Source of the DNA: Gammaproteobacteria bacterium
GTDB taxonomy: Bacteria; Pseudomonadota; Gammaproteobacteria; Arenicellales; Poriferihabitantaceae
Length of the DNA: 32,213 bases
Direction of reading: 5' to 3'
Assembly (NCBI GenBank): GCA_022822625.1
Contig: JAJEAV010000053.1
Span: 1-32,213 of the forward strand
Every line of letters starts with the position of its first letter. The stretch's first letter is position 1. The notes under the pieces were generated by a model. It did no database searches. It worked only from the letters and a program-made list of their open reading frames with translations, and was not told the DNA's origin. A program made the translations under genes and the position numbers. Positions 8,306 to 16,355 of this stretch are shown here, in pieces.

Positions 8306-9283
8306 TCAGCCTGCGCGTTTGGCGCGAATACGCTGTTTCAGCAGTTCTTTCCCGACTTCCGTTCCGTCATGCCAGCTGCCAAAAACCTTATCGAAAGGCG
8401 TCGGGGTATTCCCATAGTTAACATGAAAATGACGATGATGCAGTTGATGAAATAAGTCACCGGCCGTTATTTTCCTGTTTCCCCATATCCTCATAAAATC
8501 AAAGCCGGAGTGCGTTATTGAGGGACTAACCCCCTGAAACAGGCCGGTCAGGATAATGATGACTGGATGGACCGGGACAACCCACCACAGTGCAAATATC
8601 GTAAAGTAAATGAGATGCTCAAGTGGATGCATGGAAATGCCACTCCAAGGTCCCGGGCTGACATTTCGGTGGTGAAGTTCATGAGCGATATCGTAGATCG
8701 GCTTGAAATGTAGCAGACGATGAATGAAGTAAAAATGTGTGGTACTCCAGATCAGGACCATAGGCACGCAAATCGCAAAATACACCGGATACTCAGCAAA
8801 CGTCAGGATCGGCTGTCGGCCTGAAGCATAAATCCAGAGGGTGATGCATTCATAGCACGTCCAGATGGTCACGCCTGAAGCCAGACTCCAGAACATGTTG
8901 TCCTTGACCTGATCTCCCCACAGGAAGCGCTTGTCTTCCTTCGCCATCCATCGGGCGTCAAATTTGTACTGGTCGGATTGATGGCGCTTGATGTACAGAA
9001 ACCAGTGCAACCCTCCAGCAACCAGTGCCAGAATCAACGCATTTCGGACCCAAATGGCGATCATCCATCCTGCTGACAACTCGGACATGGTCTCCATCGA
9101 AGGAGACAGAAAATTCCAGAAAAATACCGCTACCAGCAGTAATAGAAACGTCCATGGGAATAGCAGATCAAACACAAGATAGCGAAGCACCTGAAGCAGT
9201 CGGGGAGGCCATGCATAAAGTGGTGGGAGCACTATCGCATCAGGCTTGTATGAGTTCGATTGTCGAGGACTTGTTTCGGGCAT
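8306..9283 (-). CDS. Fatty acid hydroxylase / sterol desaturase family membrane di-iron enzyme
   Basis: This is an integral-membrane oxygenase of the fatty acid hydroxylase superfamily, which uses a di-iron centre held by histidine clusters to hydroxylate or desaturate lipids. The histidine motifs are visible in order: HFYFIHRLLH, HELHHRN and, near the C-terminus, LFHQLHHRHFHVNYG. Hydrophobic segments lie around residues 38-58, 75-95 and 155-180, and another follows the second histidine box. The 325-residue length is typical. The ATG at 9283 has AAGGTG about six bases upstream. It is transcribed away from the peptide transporter, and they share a 186-base intergenic region. The lipid substrate cannot be told from sequence; a link to the Cfa lipid operon far to the right would be speculative. 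Confidence 0.88.
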   Translation of the reverse strand: MPETSPRQSNSYKPDAIVLPPLYAWPPRLLQVLRYLVFDLLFPWTFLLLLVAVFFWNFLSPSMETMSELSAGWMIAIWVRNALILALVAGGLHWFLYIKRHQSDQYKFDARWMAKEDKRFLWGDQVKDNMFWSLASGVTIWTCYECITLWIYASGRQPILTFAEYPVYFAICVPMVLIWSTTHFYFIHRLLHFKPIYDIAHELHHRNVSPGPWSGISMHPLEHLIYFTIFALWWVVPVHPVIIILTGLFQGVSPSITHSGFDFMRIWGNRKITAGDLFHQLHHRHFHVNYGNTPTPFDKVFGSWHDGTEVGKELLKQRIRAKRAG

Positions 9284-9339
9284 TTCACACCTTCGAATAA
9301 TGTTTTCAGTTTGAAATATTCCGTTCCGTTACTATTCAG

Positions 9340-9360
9340 GATAGTATAATGGGTACTATC
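9340..9360. promoter_or_regulatory. Inverted repeat around a TATAAT box in the hydroxylase/transporter divergent region
   Basis: GATAGTA and TACTATC form perfect 7-base arms separated by seven bases. A plus-strand TATAAT lies at 9345-9350 inside the repeat, and an overlapping ACTAT/ATAGT repeat begins at 9331. This looks like an operator placed on a promoter between two divergent genes. No good -35 box sits at the usual distance, so the TATAAT may not be a real promoter element. Confidence 0.4.
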
Positions 9361-9469
9361 TGTTGTCCGGTTATGGCTCAAATCACTCAAGTGTTGGCCA
9401 GTCATAGCAATTACGATATTTTGTTTCAATAATAACCCATATGTAAAATTCAACAAAAGGATATCTGTC

Positions 9470-11047
9470 ATGAAAAAAATCTTTTTCTCGACCCTGTGTG
9501 CAATAATGGCATTTGCCGGCACCAGCCATGCCGAGACAATCAATTGGGCACGGGCCGGCGATAGCCTCACCCTTGATCCACATGCCCAAAATGAAGGTCC
9601 AACTCATACCCTGGCCCACCAGATTTATGAAACCCTGATCATGCGCGACATGACCGGGGCACAAGTTCCCAACCTTGCCACCGATTGGGCACCTTCACCG
9701 GACAATCCCAATGTCTGGACATTCAGGCTGCGTGAAGGAGTGACTTTTCACGATGGGTCCGAATTTGATTCCGAAGATGTCGTGTTCAGCTTTGAACGAG
9801 CCATGACACCGGATTCAGACATGAAGGAGCTACTGTCTTCGGTCAAGGAGGTTCGCGCAAACGGCAAATACGGATTTGAAATCGAGACCAATGGTCCCAA
9901 TCCGGTCTTGCCATCCAACCTGAACGATATATTCATCATGGACAAGGGCTGGACCGAGGAAAACAATACCGTGGAAGTGCAGGATTTTGAGAGTGGTGAA
10001 GAAACCTATGCCTCTCGCAATGCCAATGGAACGGGAGCATACATCCTGACGGAACGGGTGCCCGATGCAAAAACCGTGCTTGAAGCCAACCCGAACTATT
10101 GGGGTATCGGTACCTTTCCTCTGCATGTAACCAAGGTCAACTATACGCCTATCAAGAATGCCGCAACAAGAGTCGCTGCCCTGCTCTCGGGTGAAGTCGA
10201 CTTCATTCAGGATGTTCCGGTACAGGATCTCGGACGGGTGGATGATGATCCGAATCTAAAGGTTCTAAATGCTCCGCAAAATCGAGTCATCTTTTTTGGC
10301 ATGAACATGGCGGACGATGATCTGGTTTCGGATGATGTCGAAGGTGCAAACCCCCTGGCTGACCGGCGCGTTCGAGAAGCCATGAATATCGCCGTGAACC
10401 GTGATGCAATCAGACAGATTGTCATGCGTGGACAATCCATTCCAGCCGGCATTATCAATCCACCTTTCGTCAATGGATATACAGATGCGCTGGACCGGAT
10501 TCCTGCATATGACATTGACAAAGCCAAGTCATTGATGGCAGAAGCCGGTTATGGCGACGGTTTTACCATCACCCTGCACTGCCCGAACGATCGCTATATC
10601 AATGATGAAGCGATTTGTCAGGCTGCTGTCGGCATGTTTGCTCAAATCGGAATTACCGTCAACCTGGATGCAAGACCAAAAGCCCAGCATTTCCCGTCGA
10701 TTCGTAATTGGGAAACTGATTTCTTCTTGCTGGGTTGGGGTGTTCCGACTTATGATTCCGAATACATCTTCAACTTCCTGGTACATACCAAGACCGACAA
10801 GCGCGGTTCATGGAATGGCACCCGCTATTCGAATCCGGAGCTCGATGCAAAAATCGTCAGTTTGGGTTCGGAAACCAATCTGGCTACACGAAATGCGACC
10901 ATTGCCGAGATCTGGGAAGAAGTACAGGACGAGATTCTTTACCTGCCGATCCATTTTCAAGTGTTGAACTGGGGCATGGCGAATCGGGTAGAAACCCTCG
11001 TGGCTCCCAATGATCGGGCCATATTCAAGTATATGGAACTCAAGTAA
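9470..11047 (+). CDS. Periplasmic peptide-type substrate-binding protein of an ABC transporter (SBP family 5)
   Basis: This is the extracellular solute-binding protein that delivers substrate to the permeases encoded just downstream. It has a clean Sec signal peptide at residues 1-21, ending SHA before Glu22, and then the family 5 fold. Typical landmarks are the signature near residues 75-105 (WTFRLREGVTFHDGSEF) and PLADRRVREAMNIAVNRDAI around 295. The 525-residue length is usual. AAAAGGA lies nine bases before the ATG and supports the start. Family 5 proteins bind di- or oligopeptides, nickel, glutathione or opines. The substrate here is not identifiable, although nearby amine-catabolism genes make small N-methylated compounds or peptides reasonable candidates. 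Confidence 0.95.
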   Translation: MKKIFFSTLCAIMAFAGTSHAETINWARAGDSLTLDPHAQNEGPTHTLAHQIYETLIMRDMTGAQVPNLATDWAPSPDNPNVWTFRLREGVTFHDGSEFDSEDVVFSFERAMTPDSDMKELLSSVKEVRANGKYGFEIETNGPNPVLPSNLNDIFIMDKGWTEENNTVEVQDFESGEETYASRNANGTGAYILTERVPDAKTVLEANPNYWGIGTFPLHVTKVNYTPIKNAATRVAALLSGEVDFIQDVPVQDLGRVDDDPNLKVLNAPQNRVIFFGMNMADDDLVSDDVEGANPLADRRVREAMNIAVNRDAIRQIVMRGQSIPAGIINPPFVNGYTDALDRIPAYDIDKAKSLMAEAGYGDGFTITLHCPNDRYINDEAICQAAVGMFAQIGITVNLDARPKAQHFPSIRNWETDFFLLGWGVPTYDSEYIFNFLVHTKTDKRGSWNGTRYSNPELDAKIVSLGSETNLATRNATIAEIWEEVQDEILYLPIHFQVLNWGMANRVETLVAPNDRAIFKYMELK

Positions 11048-11058
11048 TGACAGGAATG

Positions 11059-11107
11059 GGAAGCTGGTCGTATTTACGCCCAGCTTCCTGTTGTGACGCT
11101 ATTTTTT
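11059..11107 (+). terminator. Hairpin after the substrate-binding protein gene, possibly an attenuating terminator
   Basis: GGAAGCTGG (11059-11067) and CCAGCTTCC (11080-11088) form a perfect nine-base stem with a 12-base loop, 12 bases after the stop. A run of six T follows at about 11102-11107, farther from the stem than in a classic intrinsic terminator. Such hairpins often let the binding protein be made in excess over the permeases, or protect its mRNA end. The rest of the 232-base gap to the permease gene shows no feature. Confidence 0.5.
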
Positions 11108-11279
11108 CTCTTTCTGTCCGCCAGGTACGAGAACAGGCATTGCTTCCGTATCTGGGCCAGACATCTATGCGAAAAAAAGCCGATCCAGAAACCATTTCCG
11201 GACCGGCAAGCCGTAGCAGAACCCAGATGCGTCGCCCAACAAGCCGGAGCGCCGACCTGCCAATCAGGAACTGACCGAG

Positions 11280-12260
11280 ATGCTGTCCTATGTCTTTCGA
11301 CGGGCCATGCAATCGGTACTCGTATTACTGACTGTTGGCCTTGTGGCATTTTCCATGTTCCGGTTCGTTGGAGATCCGGTTGAAAATCTTCTGGGACAGG
11401 AGCGCACCGATGCCGATATTGAGCGATTGCGTGAACAACTGGGACTTGAAGACCCTTTCCCGATCCAATACTGGGAATTCCTGACCCGAGCAGTGCAAGG
11501 TGATTTGGGGATCAGTTTTCGGCAGGGTCGCCCAGTGGTGGATATTTTCATTGAACGTCTGCCGGCAACCCTGGAGCTTGCATTTGTCTCCGCTGCATTT
11601 GCCTTCTTGTTTGGCGTGCTGTTCGGAATCTATACGTCTATTCGACGCAAGGGCTTTCTAACCAACGTGATTCTCACGGGATCCCTGATCGGTGTCTCGC
11701 TACCCACATTCCTGATCGGGATACTGTTGATTTACGTATTTGCGGTTGAACTTGGGTGGTTGCCGAGTTTTGGTCGCGGCGATGTGGTGCAGGTCGGCCG
11801 GTGGTCAACCGGATTTCTGACCGAATCCGGCCTCAAGGCACTGGTTTTGCCCTCCTTGACACTGGGCCTTTATCAGATGACCCTGATCATGCGCCTGGTG
11901 CGTTCTGAAATGTCCGAAGTTCTGAGACAGGACTATATTCGATTTGCACGAGCGCGTGGTTTATCCGATCGAACGATCTATTTTCGTCATGCAGTCAAGA
12001 ACACCTTGATACCTGTGATCACAATCGCCGGCCTACAGCTCGGTTCCATCATCGCATTCGCCATCATCACGGAAACGGTATTTCAGTGGCCCGGGGTTGG
12101 CTTGCTGTTTATCGATTCGGTCCAGTTTGTGGATATTCCGGTCATGGCCGCTTATCTGATGATGATTTCAGTGATGTTCGTGGCCATTAACTTCATTGTC
12201 GACATGCTCTATCTGGCGATCGACCCTCGCCTGAGGGATGGTAAAACCTCATTCAGCTGA
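11280..12260 (+). CDS. ABC transporter permease, DppB type
   Basis: This is the first membrane subunit of the peptide-type importer. The 326-residue protein begins with the usual first membrane helix (VLVLLTVGLVAFSMF), then a periplasmic loop containing LREQLGLEDPFPIQYW, and five further helices. The cytoplasmic EAA loop (RQDYIRFARARGLSDRTIYFRHAVKN) contacts the ATPase. AGGA sits about nine bases before the ATG. The stop overlaps the next permease start by one base (TGATG), which shows coupled translation. Confidence 0.94.
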   Translation: MLSYVFRRAMQSVLVLLTVGLVAFSMFRFVGDPVENLLGQERTDADIERLREQLGLEDPFPIQYWEFLTRAVQGDLGISFRQGRPVVDIFIERLPATLELAFVSAAFAFLFGVLFGIYTSIRRKGFLTNVILTGSLIGVSLPTFLIGILLIYVFAVELGWLPSFGRGDVVQVGRWSTGFLTESGLKALVLPSLTLGLYQMTLIMRLVRSEMSEVLRQDYIRFARARGLSDRTIYFRHAVKNTLIPVITIAGLQLGSIIAFAIITETVFQWPGVGLLFIDSVQFVDIPVMAAYLMMISVMFVAINFIVDMLYLAIDPRLRDGKTSFS

Positions 12261-13180
12261 TGATTGGCCATCTACACAGAATATGGGACAGTGATCTTTG
12301 CTGGTCTTTCCGACAAAGCCCGGTCGCCATGGTCTCAGCCTGTATATCGACTGTCCTGATTGTTTGTGCAATCCTCGCGCCCTTGATTGCACCCTATAAC
12401 CCCTTCGACCCTTCCACCCTGAACCTGATGAATGGCTTTTCCCGGCCCATGGAACCGAACCCATTTACCGGCGAAATTTTTCTGTTGGGTACAGATGATC
12501 AGGGTCGGGATATGCTCTCAACCATTTTATATGGCATGCGGATTTCCCTGTTTGTTGGATTCATGGCCGTGATTTTTGCTATGGTTCTGGGCGTTTTACT
12601 GGGACTTTTCGCTGCTTATGCCGGGGGTCGTGCCGACGCAATCATCATGAGAATTGCTGACGTACAGCTGACTTTTCCAGCAATACTGGTTGCCATCCTG
12701 ATTTTTGGTATCGCAAAGGGATTTACGCCAGTGCACTTGCGGGATCAGATGGCAATCTGGGTATTGATTCTCTCAATCGGCCTGTCTGACTGGGTACAGT
12801 TTGCCCGTGTGGCACGGGGAGCGGCACTGGTTGAGGTTCAGAAAGAGTATGTCGAAGCAGCTATCCTAATTGGCCGTAAACCGGGAATCATTATCTTTCG
12901 ACATATTTTGCCGAATGTGGTATCTCCGATATTGGTAATCGCAACGATATCTCTCGCTCTTGCCATTATCCTGGAAGCAACATTGAGTTTTCTGGGAGTT
13001 GGCGCTCCACCAACAGAGCCCTCGCTCGGGACCCTGATTCGGATTGGCCAATCCTTCTTCTTCTCGGGTGAATGGTGGATTCTGTTTTTTCCAGCAACAA
13101 CCCTGTTGATGCTCGCTCTATCCGTCAATCTGCTCGGAGACTGGTTACGGGATGCATTGAATCCAAAACTGGGTGAATGA
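12260..13180 (+). CDS. ABC transporter permease, DppC type
   Basis: This is the second membrane subunit of the peptide-type importer, 306 residues long. It shows the DppC/OppC layout: an N-terminal helix at about residues 25-45 (VSACISTVLIVCAILAPLI), the periplasmic motif LLGTDDQGRDMLSTILYGMR, and a cytoplasmic EAA loop (EYVEAAILIGRKPGIIIFRH). The last helices end with SVNLLGDWLRDALNPKL, a strongly conserved DppC ending. It overlaps the upstream permease by one base and the ATPase gene by four. Confidence 0.95.
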   Translation: MIGHLHRIWDSDLCWSFRQSPVAMVSACISTVLIVCAILAPLIAPYNPFDPSTLNLMNGFSRPMEPNPFTGEIFLLGTDDQGRDMLSTILYGMRISLFVGFMAVIFAMVLGVLLGLFAAYAGGRADAIIMRIADVQLTFPAILVAILIFGIAKGFTPVHLRDQMAIWVLILSIGLSDWVQFARVARGAALVEVQKEYVEAAILIGRKPGIIIFRHILPNVVSPILVIATISLALAIILEATLSFLGVGAPPTEPSLGTLIRIGQSFFFSGEWWILFFPATTLLMLALSVNLLGDWLRDALNPKLGE

Positions 13181-14874
13181 TGGCTCTTCTTGAAATCAAG
13201 AACATGATGGTCGAGTTTCCGAACCGCCGGGGTAATTTTACGGCCGTTGAAGACACTTCAATTGAGGTCGCCGCGGGTGAAATTCTCGGAATTGTTGGTG
13301 AGTCCGGTGCGGGGAAATCCACTATCGGAAATGCAGTCATGGGACTATTGCAAGCCCCGGGACGACTTGGTGAAGGAAAAGTCTATCTGAATGGAAGTCG
13401 TATAGACGGTCTCTCCGGCGAGCAGCTACGGAAACTCCGAGGTAATCGGATTGGCATGATTTTCCAGGATCCCATGACTTCACTCAATCCGATCGAGACC
13501 ATGGAAATGCAGCTCGTCGAGACCATTCAGGAACATCTTGGCCTGTCCCAGAATGAAGCTAGCACACGTGCTGTTGACCTTCTGGAACGAGTCGGCATTG
13601 AAAATGCCAAAGAACGGATCAAGCAGTACCCGCATCAGTTCTCGGGAGGAATGCGTCAAAGGGTAGTGATTGCACTGGCTCTTTGTGCAGAACCGGAATT
13701 GATTATTGCCGATGAACCCACCACCGCTTTGGACGTATCGATTCAGGCCCAGATTCTGGATTTGATCAAGGAACTCTGTCGCGAAAAACAGGTCGGAGTG
13801 ATTCTGATCACGCATGACATGGGGGTCATCGCTGAAACCACGGATCGCGTTGCAGTGATGTACAAGGGACGACTGATTGAGGCGGGATCAACTACTGACG
13901 TTATACATAATCCCCGCAAGCCTTATTCGAAATCGTTGATTGCCGCGGTGCCCCCATCAAACAGGAAAATCGAGCGATTTCCAAAAGTTGCCATGGATGA
14001 CAGTGATGGCGGACGACTTCAGAACTTCGATCTTTCCAGTCACTGGCTGGGACGCGGGAAACGCTTCAAAGACACTGGTAATGCATTGATCAGCGTGCGA
14101 CACATCAGCAAACGGTTTCCGCTTAATTCGGCAATTCTGAAACGGAAGCGAACCTACATTGATGCAATCAGGGATATCAGTTTCGATGTCATGCCCGGCG
14201 AGACGTTTGGTCTGGTTGGAGAGTCCGGTTCAGGAAAATCAACGGTTGCACGCGTGATCACCGGCATTCATCCCGCGACATCGGGATCGATTGTTTTTGC
14301 CGATACCGATCTTGCAAAAATCAAGTCAGGTGCTGAACGAAGGCGTATTCGTCGTGATGTTCAGATGGTTTTCCAGGACCCCTACTCTTCCCTGAATGGG
14401 CGAATGCGGGTGGGCACGATCATTGCTGAACCAATTATCGTCAACAGGCTCGCCGGAACCAAGGTCGAACGCGAGAGCGTTGTTCTGGACTTGCTTGATC
14501 TGGTTGGCCTTGGGCGAGATGCCGCACGAAAATATCCTCACGAGTTCTCAGGCGGGCAGCGACAACGTATCTCGATTGCCCGAGCACTTGCCACGCGGCC
14601 GAGATTCCTGATATGCGATGAACCGACTTCGGCACTGGATGTTTCGATTCAGGCACAGATCCTGAATCTGCTGAAGGATTTGCAAGAGCAGCTCAATCTG
14701 ACTTACCTGTTCATCTCACATGACATGCCAGTCATGCGTCAGATGTGTGATCGTATCGGTGTGATGCGAAATGGCAAACTGGTTGAGACAAGTGAAACAG
14801 AGGCCCTGTTCAACGATCCACAGCATGACTACACCAAGTCCCTGATTGAGTTGATGCCGAAGTTCACAAAATAA
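13177..14874 (+). CDS. Dual-domain ABC transporter ATPase of peptide type (GsiA/DppDF-like fusion)
   Basis: One polypeptide of 565 residues carries both ATPase units that power the importer. Domain 1 has Walker A GESGAGKST at residues 41-49, signature FSGGMRQRV near 155 and Walker B LIIADEPTTALD. Domain 2 has Walker A GESGSGKST near 347, signature FSGGQRQRI near 456 and Walker B FLICDEPTSALD. All motifs are intact in both halves. Oligopeptide-type C-terminal extensions follow each domain (NPRKPYSKSLIAAVP and DPQHDYTKSLIELMP). The start overlaps the permease stop within ATGATGA-like sequence, and a second ATG one codon later is equally good. It closes the four-gene transporter operon. The 66 bases to the convergent phosphoribosyltransferase gene show no strong terminator. 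Confidence 0.96.
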   Translation: MMALLEIKNMMVEFPNRRGNFTAVEDTSIEVAAGEILGIVGESGAGKSTIGNAVMGLLQAPGRLGEGKVYLNGSRIDGLSGEQLRKLRGNRIGMIFQDPMTSLNPIETMEMQLVETIQEHLGLSQNEASTRAVDLLERVGIENAKERIKQYPHQFSGGMRQRVVIALALCAEPELIIADEPTTALDVSIQAQILDLIKELCREKQVGVILITHDMGVIAETTDRVAVMYKGRLIEAGSTTDVIHNPRKPYSKSLIAAVPPSNRKIERFPKVAMDDSDGGRLQNFDLSSHWLGRGKRFKDTGNALISVRHISKRFPLNSAILKRKRTYIDAIRDISFDVMPGETFGLVGESGSGKSTVARVITGIHPATSGSIVFADTDLAKIKSGAERRRIRRDVQMVFQDPYSSLNGRMRVGTIIAEPIIVNRLAGTKVERESVVLDLLDLVGLGRDAARKYPHEFSGGQRQRISIARALATRPRFLICDEPTSALDVSIQAQILNLLKDLQEQLNLTYLFISHDMPVMRQMCDRIGVMRNGKLVETSETEALFNDPQHDYTKSLIELMPKFTK

Positions 14875-14940
14875 CAGGTCACGGCTGATTGTGTCTCCTG
14901 CAAGCGGGGGTATTCAGGCTTTTGGTTTTTGCAAGGCAAC

Positions 14941-15510
14941 TTATTTTGGAGAGACGTGATGCTTTATGATTTCGAACAAATGGGGCCGGTTATTACGAAC
15001 TTCTTCGATATCCAGCCCTTCAAGTGAATGCGGAAACTTCAACCATGATTCTGTTTCATGAATATAGTAATCCGGTTCAAAATCGACACGGTTCTTTGAA
15101 GGTTTGTAATAAGGGACCGCAACTTTAATTTCACATGGGGCATTTTGTCTGGTCCTTGATCGCAGGTAATCGATCACGGCCTGGATGGTAAACCCCGTGT
15201 CGAATACATCATCCACAATCAGCAAGCGATCCTCATGCCGAATATTCTTGACAAGATAACTCATTCCGTGAATACGAATTTTCGTCGAACGATCATTGAT
15301 ACCGGTATATGAAGAAGTGCGTATTGAAATATGGTCTATCTCCATATCGTGATAAGCCAGCATTTCCTGAACCGCAATGCCGATCGGTACGCCGCCTCGC
15401 CAGATTGCAATCATGAAACTTGGCTGAAAACCACTTTTTACAATTCGCATGCCAAGACGGAATGAGTCTTCGAGCAACTGTTGTGCGGAGAGATAAACTT
15501 TGCCGGTCAT
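14941..15510 (-). CDS. Phosphoribosyltransferase family protein (purine PRT-like), copy 1
   Basis: This is a type I phosphoribosyltransferase-fold protein of 189 residues. The PRPP-binding motif RLLIVDDVFDTGFT is at about residues 95-108 and includes Asp104, at the position of the catalytic base in hypoxanthine-type enzymes. IWRGG at 36-40 matches the usual pyrophosphate loop. The likely reaction is transfer of ribose-phosphate to a nucleobase, with hypoxanthine or xanthine the best guess. It converges with the transporter operon and diverges from a close paralog that starts 262 bases away. Both share IWRGG/LWRGG, DHIS.RTS and a KPDYYIHETE/KPDYFLHSTD-like ending, so they came from a duplication. 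Confidence 0.85.
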   Translation of the reverse strand: MTGKVYLSAQQLLEDSFRLGMRIVKSGFQPSFMIAIWRGGVPIGIAVQEMLAYHDMEIDHISIRTSSYTGINDRSTKIRIHGMSYLVKNIRHEDRLLIVDDVFDTGFTIQAVIDYLRSRTRQNAPCEIKVAVPYYKPSKNRVDFEPDYYIHETESWLKFPHSLEGLDIEEVRNNRPHLFEIIKHHVSPK

Positions 15511-15772
15511 ATTTCAGGGTTTAGGAACAATCATAGCCTCTTTAAAAGGTGTTCAGCGAAAATATCCTTGCTGATTGCATGGTCCTGGACAGAATCAGTC
15601 ATGTTAGGATCATTCTTTGCATTCTCTTTCAAGGCTCTCTTGGTTTATACTCAATTTTTCCGAAAAAATCATTAGATAAACTCCTCTGAACCGAAAAATG
15701 GAACTGGCAAGCCAACTCGACTTCAAGTTTATCCGTTTCAATCAACATCAGACCGATTAATTCTCGCAGACA
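15511..15772. other. Divergent promoter region between the two phosphoribosyltransferase paralogs
   Basis: No gene is visible. A TATACT at 15646-15651 could be a plus-strand -10 box for copy 2, but no matching -35 box is evident. Neither paralog has a strong Shine-Dalgarno sequence, so the starts rest on alignment of the two proteins. Confidence 0.35.
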
Positions 15773-16351
15773 ATGACAAATAAATGGTTTATTGATGAAG
15801 AGATGTTGATAAACGATGCCTATCGACTGGCTGTCACCATTTACGAGAGCAGGTTCAGGCCACGTTTTCTGGTTGGTCTTTGGCGGGGCGGGTCGACGGT
15901 TGGCATTTATGTTCAGGAATGTCTGCAATATCTGGGCGTCGAAACCGATCACATTTCAGTGAGGACATCCTACCGAGGGATGGAGGATTACATGAAGAAA
16001 TATGAGACCAATAACGGGTTAGCCGCACATGGCCTCAAATATCTGGTCGATACCATGAACCATGACGACCCGTTACTTGTTGTTGATGATGTATTTGCCA
16101 CTGGTCGACATATTGAGGTCTTGATTCAACGATTGCGCTCACGCATGAGGCGAAACATGCCAACCGACCTCAGAATCGCAGCACTGTTTTACAAGCCCCG
16201 TCAAAACCGCAGTCGACGAAAGCCTGATTATTTTCTGCACAGTACCGACGATTGGCTTGTTCTGCCTTATGAGTTGACGGGGCTCAGCCATGAGGACATT
16301 GCCAGGAACAAGCCTTGGGTAATGTCAATCCTGAATGCAGAAAATGGATAG
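15773..16351 (+). CDS. Phosphoribosyltransferase family protein, copy 2, with altered catalytic loop
   Basis: This 192-residue paralog of the divergent gene has LWRGG at 36-40, TDHISVRTS near 58-66 and the PRPP motif LLVVDDVFATGRHI at 101-114. In copy 1 the same motif reads VDDVFDTGFT. Here the Asp that serves as general base in hypoxanthine-type enzymes is Ala109, and the following Thr region is changed. Some active phosphoribosyltransferases lack that Asp, so loss of activity is possible but not proved. An insertion (YMKKYETNNGLAAHG) separates it further from copy 1. The paralogs could form a hetero-oligomer or act on different bases. It converges with cinA, whose end is only four bases away. 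Confidence 0.83.
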   Translation: MTNKWFIDEEMLINDAYRLAVTIYESRFRPRFLVGLWRGGSTVGIYVQECLQYLGVETDHISVRTSYRGMEDYMKKYETNNGLAAHGLKYLVDTMNHDDPLLVVDDVFATGRHIEVLIQRLRSRMRRNMPTDLRIAALFYKPRQNRSRRKPDYFLHSTDDWLVLPYELTGLSHEDIARNKPWVMSILNAENG

Positions 16352-16355
16352 GCAG

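Noticed and set aside
7871..8455. 194-codon plus-strand open frame between soxB and the hydroxylase
   Set aside because: It runs antisense into the hydroxylase end, has no recognisable domain, and its composition is unlike a protein.
9421..9449. TTGTTT and TAAAAT with 17-base spacing before the binding-protein gene
   Set aside because: Transcription would begin at about the ribosome site, leaving no usable leader.
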